DNA of 41,095 nt from a virus, in IMG/VR virus record IMGVR_UViG_3300046804_000531, positions 1 to 41,095 of that record; one strand, written 5' to 3'. Position 1 is the first letter of the stretch. Each line of letters begins with the position of its first letter. Below are positions 23,411-29,993 of the stretch, piece after piece. Under the pieces are notes generated by a model, which was not told the origin of the DNA, did no database searches, and was given only the letters and a program-made list of their open reading frames with translations. Made by a program: the position numbers and the translations under genes.

Positions 23411-24986
23411 GTTCAATCATCCTCCCCGTGTGTTTATTGTACAGCAGCTTGCAGGCAGGACCTGTAATGCCACTGAAACGGTTCTTAAGCACTCTCACCT
23501 TGGTGGTGTTACGCTCTGTAATGTCTTCATGCTGTCCATTACGTTCCAAACCAATCACCATGTCTGACAACTGTGCAATGGAGCCTGAGCCACGAAGCTG
23601 AGCCAAGGATGTAGCAGCTCCCTCTTCATGGCCTTTGTCGCTTGGACGCTTCAAATGGCTCACAATGATGAGAGCAATGTTTGTCTCTTGCACCAACATA
23701 CGCAGCTTAGTCATAATTTCATCAATGGCTTTACGTTCATCACCACCCTCTTGTGCTGAGACAACAATGGAAATGTGGTCAAGAAACACATACTTACATC
23801 CCATGCCCTTGGCCATGAAACGCACACGGTTGAGAATGTTATCAATGGATGTGGAACCAAAATGATCAAACAAAAAGAGACGGCCTGTACCGAGGGTAGC
23901 ATCAAAGGCTTCTTTGCGTTGCTCTGTTGTAACATCAACATCAGGCAAATGTAAGGGAACATTAGCACACACGCTCATTATGGACAAAGCTGTTTTCTTC
24001 ACGCTTTCCTCCAAGAACATCAAGCCAATGTTGTCTTCTGTCTTTTGTAGGATGTGCCATACAATTTCACGCAATGTCTGGCTCTTACCAAGACCTGAGC
24101 CTGCTGTAATTGTCACCAGCTCACCAGAACGAATGCCATATGTCAGCTCATTAAGACCAACCCATGGGTAGTCACAGTCTGCCTTCACCATAGGTGCTGA
24201 CACCTCTTCCCACAGAGAAGAACCTGCCACAATGCCGTCTGGAACAGCTGTCTCAGCTCCCCACCAACGGTCAATGAATTCCTTTTCCTTGCCGGCCATA
24301 AGGAAGTCACAGCCATCTTTATATCCGTCAATACCCTTGAACACCTTGGCTTTGCCGGAAAACACAGAGGCCACAGCATTAGCCGCCTGCTTGCCTACAT
24401 CATCATTATCAAAACAAATGACAATGTTCTCAAAGGAAGACAGCCATTCATAATGCTCTTTGCAGTCTTTGACAGCCCCACCGGCTCCGTTACGCACAGA
24501 CACCACAGGCCATTTAGAGCCAAGCATTTGATAGACAGCTAGAGCATCATACTCCCCTTCCACCACGGTGACATACTTGCCTCCCTTGGTGAACAGCTGT
24601 TGGCCAAACAAGCCACTACCTTTCCACTCACCGGCTGTGCTGAAAGCCTTCTCTGCAATGCTTCGTTTCTTGGCAGCTACAAGCTTGCCGTCCTTGAAAT
24701 AGGGAAAGAATACATTACTAGTGTCAGCAACTACCCCATACTTCTCCACAGTGGCCTTGGCAATGCGTCTAGAGGCAATTGATGGGCTTGGGAGGCCGGA
24801 CATAGAGGCACGTAGGCTGTCAATGGCTTCGCTGTAGTCTTTTGTTTCCATGAATGTTTCTAGCATGTTGTTGCTCTGTGTTAATGTGTGGCAAACAAAA
24901 CAGAAGGTGCTTCCGTCTTCGTTGATTGATAAACCATCACTGCTTCCGCAGCTCGGGCATGGTTGGTGTGTCTTCACGAACGCCAT
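23391..24986 (-). CDS. Bifunctional primase-helicase (T7 gp4-like), 531 aa
   Basis: Synthesises primers and unwinds the fork. Zinc-binding domain CPSC (10-13) and CFVC (29-32); TOPRIM acidic residues in VVEGEYDALAVY (Glu143) and VICFDNDDVGKQAA (Asp193/195); RecA-like helicase with Walker A GSGLGKS (296-302), catalytic Glu in MFLEES (325-327) and Walker B YVFLDH (399-404). Length is close to T7 gp4A (566). Upstream of the pyrophosphohydrolase and polymerase in one transcript. Confidence 0.95.
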   Translation of the reverse strand: MAFVKTHQPCPSCGSSDGLSINEDGSTFCFVCHTLTQSNNMLETFMETKDYSEAIDSLRASMSGLPSPSIASRRIAKATVEKYGVVADTSNVFFPYFKDGKLVAAKKRSIAEKAFSTAGEWKGSGLFGQQLFTKGGKYVTVVEGEYDALAVYQMLGSKWPVVSVRNGAGGAVKDCKEHYEWLSSFENIVICFDNDDVGKQAANAVASVFSGKAKVFKGIDGYKDGCDFLMAGKEKEFIDRWWGAETAVPDGIVAGSSLWEEVSAPMVKADCDYPWVGLNELTYGIRSGELVTITAGSGLGKSQTLREIVWHILQKTEDNIGLMFLEESVKKTALSIMSVCANVPLHLPDVDVTTEQRKEAFDATLGTGRLFLFDHFGSTSIDNILNRVRFMAKGMGCKYVFLDHISIVVSAQEGGDERKAIDEIMTKLRMLVQETNIALIIVSHLKRPSDKGHEEGAATSLAQLRGSGSIAQLSDMVIGLERNGQHEDITERNTTKVRVLKNRFSGITGPACKLLYNKHTGRMIERAEETL

Positions 24987-25116
24987 GTTCTTCCTTAGTT
25001 TCTTTTTGTGTTTCCTTGTCTTCCTTATTGCCGAAGATGAGGTCCCAATTGTTTAGAATGGCTTGCACATTTTCTTTACGTCTTGCACTTCCCTTTCCTC
25101 CATCGCCATGTGTCAT
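24937..25116 (-). CDS. Small basic/acidic protein, 59 aa
   Basis: ATG at 25116 follows AAGGAGAATCC. MTHGDGGKGSARRKENVQAI then LNNWDLIFGNKED; the MTHG-GKGS...NWD-IFG pattern is recurrent in small phage proteins. It overlaps the primase-helicase start by 50 bases in another frame. Role unknown. Confidence 0.7.
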   Translation of the reverse strand: MTHGDGGKGSARRKENVQAILNNWDLIFGNKEDKETQKETKEEHGVREDTPTMPELRKQ

Positions 25117-25304
25117 GGATTCTCCTTAATAAGCTTTGGTTGTAGCATCATAGCTGCTCGTGCAGCTTGAATCTCTTGCAGCTTCTTGATGTGTTCAATT
25201 GTACTGTTTTTCAAATCGTTTGATGGGGTAGTTTTGTAATCCATTTGTGGGAGTACAAAAGCTCTGGCTTTATCGATAGCTTCTTGTAATTGTCTTGCAT
25301 TCAT
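25113..25304 (-). CDS. Hypothetical helical protein, 63 aa
   Basis: MNARQLQEAIDKARAFVLPQ then HIKKLQEIQAARAAMMLQPK; amphipathic helices without a known motif. AAGGAG precedes the ATG. ATGA overlaps with both neighbours. Confidence 0.65.
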   Translation of the reverse strand: MNARQLQEAIDKARAFVLPQMDYKTTPSNDLKNSTIEHIKKLQEIQAARAAMMLQPKLIKENP

Positions 25305-25765
25305 GTGTTCTTCTCCTTGAGTTTGGCTTCAATTGCCTCAAAAACCTCGTCATCTTCTTTGCAATCAAGCCACGATGAAAATAAATCTTTTTCTTCATCC
25401 GTCAACCCAACCCATGTGCGTTGTTGTGGTGTGGTGTAAAGCAGCGTATTCAGTGGAAGGTCCTCATACAAACTTACCAAAGAACCAGCCCAATCTTCAC
25501 CAATATACTTTGCCACAGGCTCACCCTGCTCTTGCTCACGAAAACCAACTTCAACGTCATAAGCAGATTTCCAAACAATAGAGTCTTGCTTCCACAACTC
25601 TGCTTTGATGCGCAAACGCTCTAGCTCATCTGTTAGCTTTTTGCAGTTGTCACACGCCACAGGCCCCTGCTCTTGCTGAGTTGTCAAGGAATCCTTTACA
25701 CCTACCACCATTTTCGTGGCGTCAGGAATATGGGTGTTACGTTTTCTCCATCCTTTAGCTGTCAT
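25301..25765 (-). CDS. Hypothetical protein, 154 aa
   Basis: CDNCKKLTDELERLRIKAEL is a short coiled coil with a CxxC. The middle GEPVAKYIGEDWAGSLVSLY and LYTTPQQRTWVGLTDEEKDL is a pattern shared by many small phage and prophage proteins of unknown function. Likely a soluble accessory protein. Confidence 0.65.
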   Translation of the reverse strand: MTAKGWRKRNTHIPDATKMVVGVKDSLTTQQEQGPVACDNCKKLTDELERLRIKAELWKQDSIVWKSAYDVEVGFREQEQGEPVAKYIGEDWAGSLVSLYEDLPLNTLLYTTPQQRTWVGLTDEEKDLFSSWLDCKEDDEVFEAIEAKLKEKNT

Positions 25766-25766
25766 G

Positions 25767-25964
25767 TCAATGTTTCCAATTGTTTAAAAGCTCTTGCATG
25801 AAGGCCTTCTCTTGCTCTGTAAACTCACGGGCCTCATTACTTGCGTTCAACACAATACCAATGGCCTGTAAGAATCCATCATATCCAATGTGCTTGATAA
25901 GGTCACGAATGTCCATCATGGTGAACATCAAATGAGCCTCAAGCTCTTCAACATTAGCTCTCAT
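25767..25964 (-). CDS. Hypothetical helical protein, 65 aa
   Basis: The ATG at 25964 is chosen because GGAG lies six bases upstream; it lies within the end of the preceding gene. MRANVEELEAHLMFTMMDIR then EFTEQEKAFMQELLNNWKH; all-helical and acidic. Not recognised. Confidence 0.6.
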   Translation of the reverse strand: MRANVEELEAHLMFTMMDIRDLIKHIGYDGFLQAIGIVLNASNEAREFTEQEKAFMQELLNNWKH

Positions 25965-26142
25965 CGTCTTCTCCATTAACGTCATCCTCTTCGTGTCTTA
26001 AATCCATACGCTCAATGCTACACACGTCTTCCTTGATGTGATGATAGCATCCATTGCATACATCTAAAAAATCCCCTGTCACAGCACTCTTACGAGTTGC
26101 TTCAAAGTCAGACAGCTCAGCATTACAACAATAACATCTCAT
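25954..26142 (-). CDS. Small zinc-ribbon protein, 62 aa
   Basis: MRCYCCNAELSDFEATRKSA then FLDVCNGCYHHIKEDVC: two CxxC pairs form a probable zinc finger, followed by an acidic tail (EEDDVNGEDDES). A recurrent phage type, possibly a regulator or nucleic-acid binder. First gene after the promoter at 26227-26254; ribosome site AAGGAG in a structured leader. Confidence 0.75.
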   Translation of the reverse strand: MRCYCCNAELSDFEATRKSAVTGDFLDVCNGCYHHIKEDVCSIERMDLRHEEDDVNGEDDES

Positions 26143-26150
26143 AGTTTCTC

Positions 26151-26220
26151 CTTATAGCTTATAAGTCTACATATAAGCTTATTAACATTATTATGTTAAC
26201 ACCTATAAGAAGACTTCTTA
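26151..26220 (-). promoter_or_regulatory. 5' leader with shared 10-mer and hairpins
   Basis: Minus-strand transcript carries TTAACATAAT (26199-26190) within a 7-bp inverted repeat (26182-26199, 4-base loop), then an 8-bp stem (26172-26179 with 26156-26163, 8-base loop) ending just before AAGGAG. The same order of elements is seen at 4538-4578 on the other strand. Confidence 0.6.
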
Positions 26221-26226
26221 AGAAGC

Positions 26227-26254
26227 ATTGTACCCTGTTTTGCAAAGCTGTCAA
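26227..26254 (-). promoter_or_regulatory. Sigma-70 promoter for replication genes
   Basis: Minus strand TTGACA (26254-26249), 16 bases, TACAAT (26232-26227): 11 of 12 consensus bases with slightly short spacing. It reads toward the zinc-ribbon gene and primase-helicase. Confidence 0.7.
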
Positions 26255-26261
26255 CATGTTG

Positions 26262-26504
26262 TTAAAAACTTGTGTCTTGTTGTTGTTTATACGCAACAAG
26301 CAGGTCTTGTAAAACATCTTCTGACAACAAGCTTACAAACTCATGGCCTCCAACTAACACACTTTCCACATAGGAAATGTCTTCTTCAAATTCTAAGCCT
26401 GTGTGATGGTCAAGACGGTGAACAGCAATTGCCTTAACTGCCACCATGAAGGGCACACCAGCATAGCTCAGAAGCTCATAATGTGGGTTGTAAATGTTGT
26501 TCAT
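26262..26504 (-). CDS. Hypothetical protein, 80 aa
   Basis: MNNIYNPHYELLSYAGVPFM then VAVKAIAVHRLDHHTGLEFE and an acidic middle; no known motif. Overlaps the upstream gene by 4 bases and ends a few bases before the -35 box of the next promoter. Confidence 0.65.
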   Translation of the reverse strand: MNNIYNPHYELLSYAGVPFMVAVKAIAVHRLDHHTGLEFEEDISYVESVLVGGHEFVSLLSEDVLQDLLVAYKQQQDTSF

Positions 26505-26707
26505 TGCTTAGCTCCTTGTTCCATCTTCCACTTTGTTGCTTCCATCCACATGCCCAAGGAATCCAAGATGGATGTGTCTGCCCAATGTCTTTCCATGATT
26601 GAGCCATTGAAATAGTCTTTAACAAACTTTGACACATGTTCTACGTCCACTTCACCCACGTGGTTGTCATATGCCCGTACAAAGGCTGCTTGTTCTTCTG
26701 CTTTCAT
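26501..26707 (-). CDS. Hypothetical protein, 68 aa
   Basis: MKAEEQAAFVRAYDNHVGEV then SKFVKDYFNGSIMERHWADT and a helical end. Preceded by AAAGGGGAAACC, the ribosome site typical of the cassette upstream. Not recognised. Confidence 0.65.
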   Translation of the reverse strand: MKAEEQAAFVRAYDNHVGEVDVEHVSKFVKDYFNGSIMERHWADTSILDSLGMWMEATKWKMEQGAKQ

Positions 26708-26775
26708 GGTTTCCCCTTTATCAATGCATCAATGATGTGTTTCAATGTCAAATAGACGGCTCTCAATGTGTTCAT
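26704..26775 (-). CDS. Very small ORF, 23 aa
   Basis: MNTLRAVYLTLKHIIDALIK plus GKP. Linked by ATGA overlaps to genes on both sides, which keeps the coupled chain unbroken; its last codons carry the ribosome site of the next gene. It may be a real microprotein or only a coupling device. Confidence 0.4.
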   Translation of the reverse strand: MNTLRAVYLTLKHIIDALIKGKP

Positions 26776-26945
26776 ACATCCTCACAAAGGGAGGCAAGCA
26801 CACCAGAGACAATTCCCACCCACAGCAAACCCCCAAGAAGGCCTCCAAAAGCCCCTACAAGGCCTGTAAAAGAGGCACAGAAGGCCCAGATAAGGAAACA
26901 CACAAAAAGGGCGTGTATGGCCACGTTAGTCAGTTTAGTTTTCAT
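26772..26945 (-). CDS. Small membrane protein, 57 aa
   Basis: MKTKLTNVAIHALFVCFLIW then a second hydrophobic, Gly-rich helix (GLVGAFGGLLGGLLWVGIVS). Two membrane segments with little else. GGAAAG lies ahead of the ATG. Possibly a host-membrane modifier; unknown. Confidence 0.6.
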   Translation of the reverse strand: MKTKLTNVAIHALFVCFLIWAFCASFTGLVGAFGGLLGGLLWVGIVSGVLASLCEDV

Positions 26946-26991
26946 GTCAATCTTTCCAATAAGTGTTGTTTTTATGCAACATATTACACAT

Positions 26992-27144
26992 TTATTCCAT
27001 CAGCTCGGCATACACCGGCCCAATGTCCACCCATCCGTTCATTTCATACGCCTTGTCGATGGCGTCCTCCATGCTTTCGGCCTCCACTTCAAACTCATAG
27101 CCATAGCCGGCATCATGGTCCACGTATATCATGTATGTTTTCAT
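26992..27144 (-). CDS. Small acidic protein, 50 aa (paralogue of next)
   Basis: MKTYMIYVDHDAGYGYEFEV then EAESMEDAIDKAYEMNGWVD. It resembles the protein encoded at 27141-27308 (MKTY start, a beta strand, then EAEN-DDQAW-IAK), so the two are probably diverged tandem duplicates. ATGA overlap between them. Function unknown. Confidence 0.65.
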   Translation of the reverse strand: MKTYMIYVDHDAGYGYEFEVEAESMEDAIDKAYEMNGWVDIGPVYAELME

Positions 27145-27308
27145 TGTTCAGCCTCCACGCTTTCAACTACCCAATCACTCTCACCTGTTCTGTAAAAATC
27201 ACCACCATCCATGTCTTTGGCTATTCGCCACGCTTGGTCGTCATTCTCAGCCTCAATTTCCACCGTGCAAACCACCTTATAGCTTGCAGTTACAACATAA
27301 GTTTTCAT
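27141..27308 (-). CDS. Small acidic protein, 55 aa (paralogue of previous)
   Basis: The ATG at 27308 follows GGAGAATGTAAA; a longer upstream frame lacks a site. MKTYVVTASYKVVCTVEIEA then ENDDQAWRIAKDMDGGDFYR. Strand-helix pattern like its neighbour. Unknown role. Confidence 0.65.
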   Translation of the reverse strand: MKTYVVTASYKVVCTVEIEAENDDQAWRIAKDMDGGDFYRTGESDWVVESVEAEQ

Positions 27309-27309
27309 T

Positions 27310-27426
27310 TTACATTCTCCACATTGGTGCATCAGGCATCTTTGCCCTTTGCTGTTGCTCATATTCCTTGATGCGCTCAGGCGTCCAAGGGGTTAAGGGA
27401 AATTCTTTACATGGGAATGGCCACAC
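27310..27426 (-). CDS. Small protein with GTG start, 38 aa
   Basis: VWPFPCKEFPLTPWTPERIK then EYEQQQRAKMPDAPMWRM. It fills the gap between two better-supported genes, with GGTGG ahead of the GTG. Composition looks protein-like, but the start is uncertain. Confidence 0.45.
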   Translation of the reverse strand: MWPFPCKEFPLTPWTPERIKEYEQQQRAKMPDAPMWRM

Positions 27427-27427
27427 A

Positions 27428-27796
27428 TTAGCCACCCACGTGCACAACAACAAAATGGTCCCGCATAAACACCTGTGCGTCCATCTCATCCATGGCCACA
27501 AGGACCCCAAGAATGCGATTGTATGTGTCACGCTTTGAATGATAATAATCGGCGTCACGTTCCCCTGCAACAAAATTACGCCATTGGTTTTGCCTGTAAT
27601 TGGCCTCAATGTCACGCTTAAGCGAATGGCTGCGATAATGGGCCTTGAAACCTTCAAGGTTATAATGGGCAATGAATCCGGAGCACAAATTCAAATATTT
27701 ATAGCCCGTGTTATTCAGGTGTTCTATATCCTTGCAGGCTTTGAGCACATTGTTGGCGATTGTCGCTTGCTGGCGTAGTGTTAATGGTTTCAACAT
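27428..27796 (-). CDS. Hypothetical protein, 122 aa
   Basis: Preceded by TTAAGGGGATAAC. MLKPLTLRQQATIANNVLKA then a His/Tyr/Arg-rich middle (FKAHYRSHSLKRDIEANYRQ) and a hydrophobic C-terminus. Mostly helical and basic; no motif recognised. Confidence 0.65.
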   Translation of the reverse strand: MLKPLTLRQQATIANNVLKACKDIEHLNNTGYKYLNLCSGFIAHYNLEGFKAHYRSHSLKRDIEANYRQNQWRNFVAGERDADYYHSKRDTYNRILGVLVAMDEMDAQVFMRDHFVVVHVGG

Positions 27797-27805
27797 GTTA
27801 TCCCC

Positions 27806-27976
27806 TTAAAGTTCTTGGCCCATCATATAGGCCACTGTAAAATCTACAATTTCCCCTTCGCTTAGCCATTTCCCGCCGGTAACGTGTTCAAGTGTTAACA
27901 CGTTCAAGCCGTAGGCATGGCGCAAATAAGCGCATTCAAGGAAAAACAAATTATGCATTTTCCTGTACGTTTCCAC
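27806..27976 (-). CDS. Hypothetical protein with GTG start, 56 aa
   Basis: GTG at 27976 is preceded by AAGGGGCTAAC at ideal spacing. VETYRKMHNLFFLECAYLRH then LTLEHVTGGKWLSEGEIVDF. Same ribosome site as its neighbours, which supports the GTG choice. Unknown function. Confidence 0.6.
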   Translation of the reverse strand: METYRKMHNLFFLECAYLRHAYGLNVLTLEHVTGGKWLSEGEIVDFTVAYMMGQEL

Positions 27977-27985
27977 GTTAGCCCC

Positions 27986-28192
27986 TTATTTGACCGATAC
28001 AATAAGGCCATTGGCCATTGTCACATTGGCAAAGAATTCACGGCCACGGCCTGTAATGTGCGGACGATTTGCGCCGGTTATAATTCCATTGTCCCGATAT
28101 TCCGGCCCAAAAAGGCTGGTTTCAATGTAGCGCAAAGGCTTACCAACATTTTCTTTTAGTTGCTTTTTAGATTCGTAATTAAATACTAACAT
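27986..28192 (-). CDS. Hypothetical protein, 68 aa
   Basis: Preceded by AAGGGGTTTAAA. MLVFNYESKKQLKENVGKPL then GANRPHITGRGREFFANVTM; beta-type small protein. Not recognised. Between it and the next gene upstream lie about 85 bases with a short hairpin (28240-28258). Confidence 0.65.
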   Translation of the reverse strand: MLVFNYESKKQLKENVGKPLRYIETSLFGPEYRDNGIITGANRPHITGRGREFFANVTMANGLIVSVK

Positions 28193-28277
28193 TTTAAACC
28201 CCTTTTCTTGGTGTTAAAACAATGCGACAGTGCATCACAAAGGCCACGTCATGGCCTTAAGGCTACATTGTAGGCAT

Positions 28278-28433
28278 TCAATGACGGGCTAGCCATTCCC
28301 ACGTTATACCGGCCGGCTTGAATTCGTCCGTCTCAATTAACATTTTGATAAATGCATCTCTCTCTGTCATTGTGGCCACATTTTCTATGCGCCATGCCTT
28401 TTTAACGTAGTTATATGCTTGAATTCTGTACAT
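28278..28433 (-). CDS. Hypothetical protein, 51 aa
   Basis: Preceded by AAAGGGGCTAAC. MYRIQAYNYVKKAWRIENVA then FIKMLIETDEFKPAGITWEW. Aromatic/basic and helical. Not recognised. Confidence 0.6.
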   Translation of the reverse strand: MYRIQAYNYVKKAWRIENVATMTERDAFIKMLIETDEFKPAGITWEWLARH

Positions 28434-28447
28434 GTTAGCCCCTTTGC

Positions 28448-29161
28448 TCAGTTAATGACAAAACCCGTAGTGTCACGTTTTGCGGCCCCTTTTGCATATA
28501 GGCCCACAATGACGCCTTGAGCGTCTAAATGACGCACGTCACTATCATCCCCTGAAATTACGGGCATGCCTTGAAAAACCACGGGAATGTTAGCCAATGA
28601 ACGGAAAACCACGGCCATGCGCATGCCCTTTTCTTTTGCTTTGTCCACATAAGGGGCGAAGGTAGAAACACCACTATAGCTAAATGTTAGATCATAATTT
28701 GCGGGAATGCCTTTGCGGCCGGCGTCCTTGGTGTAGTCATAGAATTGCACATCCGGAAAAGCTTCGAATATTGTAGCGCCTTCGAATGGAATGGTTTCCC
28801 AGCGAATATCAGACGTGCCATTGAGGCGCACCAATGGCTTAAGCCCCTTTTTCTCGGCCTTTTTGATCAATGCCTTAATATTCTTGAATAACGTGGCCAT
28901 GAATGCTTCTCTATCTTCAAAGAAAAACAAGGTTTTATCAATGCGAGATTGTTGCACATTATTGAATGCACCACGGCCGGCACTGTATAAACAAGCCTTA
29001 GCACATCCGGCCTTCTCGGCCATGGCGCACGTATTGTATTTTGTAACCGTGGCCGGTGCTAAGTATAGAATGCCGGTTAGATAGCCAAGCTTTTCCCCTT
29101 TTACGGTTTTACTATCTACAGAGACAGAGAGAAGATTTTTAGAGCGCTTGAATGTGGACAT
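28448..29161 (-). CDS. GP88-like (DUF7227-type) protein, 237 aa
   Basis: Resembles the mycobacteriophage 'gene product 88' family: LGYLTGILYLAPATVTKYNT, Cys-rich CAMAEKAGCAKACLYSAGRG, then NNVQQSRIDKTLFFFEDREA, LVRLNGTSDIRWE and FYDYTKD. The three closely spaced Cys (about 47, 54, 58) could bind a metal or cluster. Function is not established. It is the largest gene in the AAGGGG cassette and is preceded by CAAGGGGTTTACT. Confidence 0.75.
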   Translation of the reverse strand: MSTFKRSKNLLSVSVDSKTVKGEKLGYLTGILYLAPATVTKYNTCAMAEKAGCAKACLYSAGRGAFNNVQQSRIDKTLFFFEDREAFMATLFKNIKALIKKAEKKGLKPLVRLNGTSDIRWETIPFEGATIFEAFPDVQFYDYTKDAGRKGIPANYDLTFSYSGVSTFAPYVDKAKEKGMRMAVVFRSLANIPVVFQGMPVISGDDSDVRHLDAQGVIVGLYAKGAAKRDTTGFVIN

Positions 29162-29178
29162 AGTAAACCCCTTGAATG

Positions 29179-29298
29179 TTAGAGAGAGAAGCCGGTAAGC
29201 AAAGCAAATAGCCCCATGATTGCAACAAAGTATACAATGCCCAATAAGACATTGAGAAACAATTTATATGCTAGGTGTTTTGCGGATGTATTAGTCAT
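29179..29298 (-). CDS. Small membrane protein, 39 aa
   Basis: MTNTSAKHLAYKLFLNVLLG then IVYFVAIMGLFALLTGFSL: a single long membrane helix after a short polar start. TTAAGGGGTTCACA precedes the ATG. First gene of the minus block, next to the origin region. Role unknown. Confidence 0.6.
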   Translation of the reverse strand: MTNTSAKHLAYKLFLNVLLGIVYFVAIMGLFALLTGFSL

Positions 29299-29453
29299 TG
29301 TGAACCCCTTAAGGTTTGTTTGTGATGCTTGATATATTGCAAGCACCATGCCAGCCCTGAAATGTTAGCCTTTTAGTATTAGTTTTATATGGCTAATCAA
29401 TACTATTTAGGCCATAATCCTATAACATTAAACCTTTTCTATTCATTATCAAT

Positions 29454-29505
29454 GCACCAACAATGTGCAACAATGGCCTATAAGCACCAACAATGTGCAA
29501 CAATG
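29454..29505. repeat. Two 22-bp direct repeats (iterons)
   Basis: Identical 22-bp copies at 29454-29475 and 29484-29505, beginning GCACCAACAATG, 30 bp apart start to start. TGCACCAA at 29506-29513 is a third partial copy. Inside, GTGCAACAATG recurs. Spacing near three helical turns suits binding of an initiator protein on one DNA face. Confidence 0.9.
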
Positions 29506-29524
29506 TGCACCAATTTGGTTGCTC

Positions 29525-29533
29525 TGTGGATAA
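29525..29533 (-). promoter_or_regulatory. DnaA box 1
   Basis: TGTGGATAA is the exact complement of the TTATCCACA consensus. A degenerate copy, TGTGGAAAT, lies at 29568-29576. Confidence 0.75.
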
Positions 29534-29610
29534 CTATGTAGTTGTGCACAGGTTGTTAACAGCTGCCTGTGGAAATCTGTTGGTGTTAGTGGTTTCCCTT
29601 ATGCTTTGCA

Positions 29611-29650
29611 GGTGCTAATAGGGTGCTAATAGGGTGCTAATAGGGTGCTA
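29611..29650. repeat. Tandem 11-bp repeats
   Basis: GGTGCTAATAG occurs three times back to back (29611-29621, 29622-29632, 29633-29643), followed by a partial GGTGCTA. The unit is one helical turn long, as in origin iterons. Confidence 0.9.
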
Positions 29651-29661
29651 CCTAAGCCCTC

Positions 29662-29925
29662 ATGCTCTGCCCTGTGGATAACTCTGTGGATAACTTTAAT
29701 GACCAGTCAGTCAGTAAGCCAAATGCGAATGGTTATCATTATCAGGCCCGGGGGAGGAGAACAAGGGTAGTAAACTTTATAGGTACCCACCGAGACACAA
29801 AAAAGAGGAAAACTGGCAAAAAAGAAAGCATTAAGTTAGTGAGTGCTCACTTAGCTAACTCGTTGATTTTAAACAGAAAAGCCACCAAAGCATTAAAAAC
29901 AATTGGGGACAGGTTAAATGTCTGA
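29662..29925 (+). CDS. Doubtful basic ORF, 87 aa
   Basis: The open frame begins inside the DnaA-box region (MLCPVDNSVDNF comes from the box sequence), without a ribosome site. The later part, RGRRTRVVNFIGTHRDTKKR then SAHLANSLILNRKATKALKT, is basic and protein-like, and GGGGGAGGAG lies upstream of it but without a suitable start codon. It could be a small DNA-binding protein with a misplaced start, or non-coding. A palindrome, AGTGAG-TG-CTCACT, lies at 29838-29851. Confidence 0.3.
   Translation: MLCPVDNSVDNFNDQSVSKPNANGYHYQARGRRTRVVNFIGTHRDTKKRKTGKKESIKLVSAHLANSLILNRKATKALKTIGDRLNV
29673..29693 (-). promoter_or_regulatory. DnaA boxes 2 and 3
   Basis: TGTGGATAA at 29673-29681 and again at 29685-29693, same orientation, 12 bp apart. 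Both match the strong DnaA box consensus perfectly. Confidence 0.75.
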
Positions 29926-29956
29926 CTAAAACACTCAACTTTTAGCCATTTAGTGC

Positions 29957-29985
29957 TTGACAAGACTAAAAAAGTATGCTATAAT
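29957..29985 (+). promoter_or_regulatory. Consensus sigma-70 promoter P2 (terminase operon)
   Basis: TTGACA (29957-29962), 17 bases, TATAAT (29980-29985): perfect consensus. It reads into the terminase genes through a leader of about 270 bases. Confidence 0.9.
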
Positions 29986-29993
29986 GAATACAT

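Larger units (their letters stand above)
29299..29700. other. Candidate replication origin and early control region
   Basis: A non-coding stretch where the minus block begins. It holds an AT-rich segment (about 29376-29450), two 22-bp direct repeats, three tandem 11-bp repeats and three perfect DnaA boxes in one orientation. Together these are the usual parts of a theta-type origin. A minus-strand promoter must lie here for the early genes; I see only weak candidates, such as TTGATT on the minus strand near 29400. No phage initiator gene is recognised. Confidence 0.6.

Noticed and set aside
26629-27371. 188-aa and 208-aa plus-strand open frames
   Set aside because: They lie opposite a chain of small minus-strand genes linked by ATGA overlaps and ribosome sites; composition is His/Pro/Ser-rich shadow.
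28240-28258. Terminator between small early genes
   Set aside because: AAGGCC/GGCCTT hairpin lacks a following T-run on either strand.
12174-29298. Phage RNA polymerase, integrase, repressor or DNA ligase
   Set aside because: I looked through every minus-strand gene for these and found no matching motifs; all the larger genes have other assignments.
29439-29520. CRISPR array
   Set aside because: Only two full 22-bp repeats with an 8-bp gap, inside an origin-like region; no spacer pattern.
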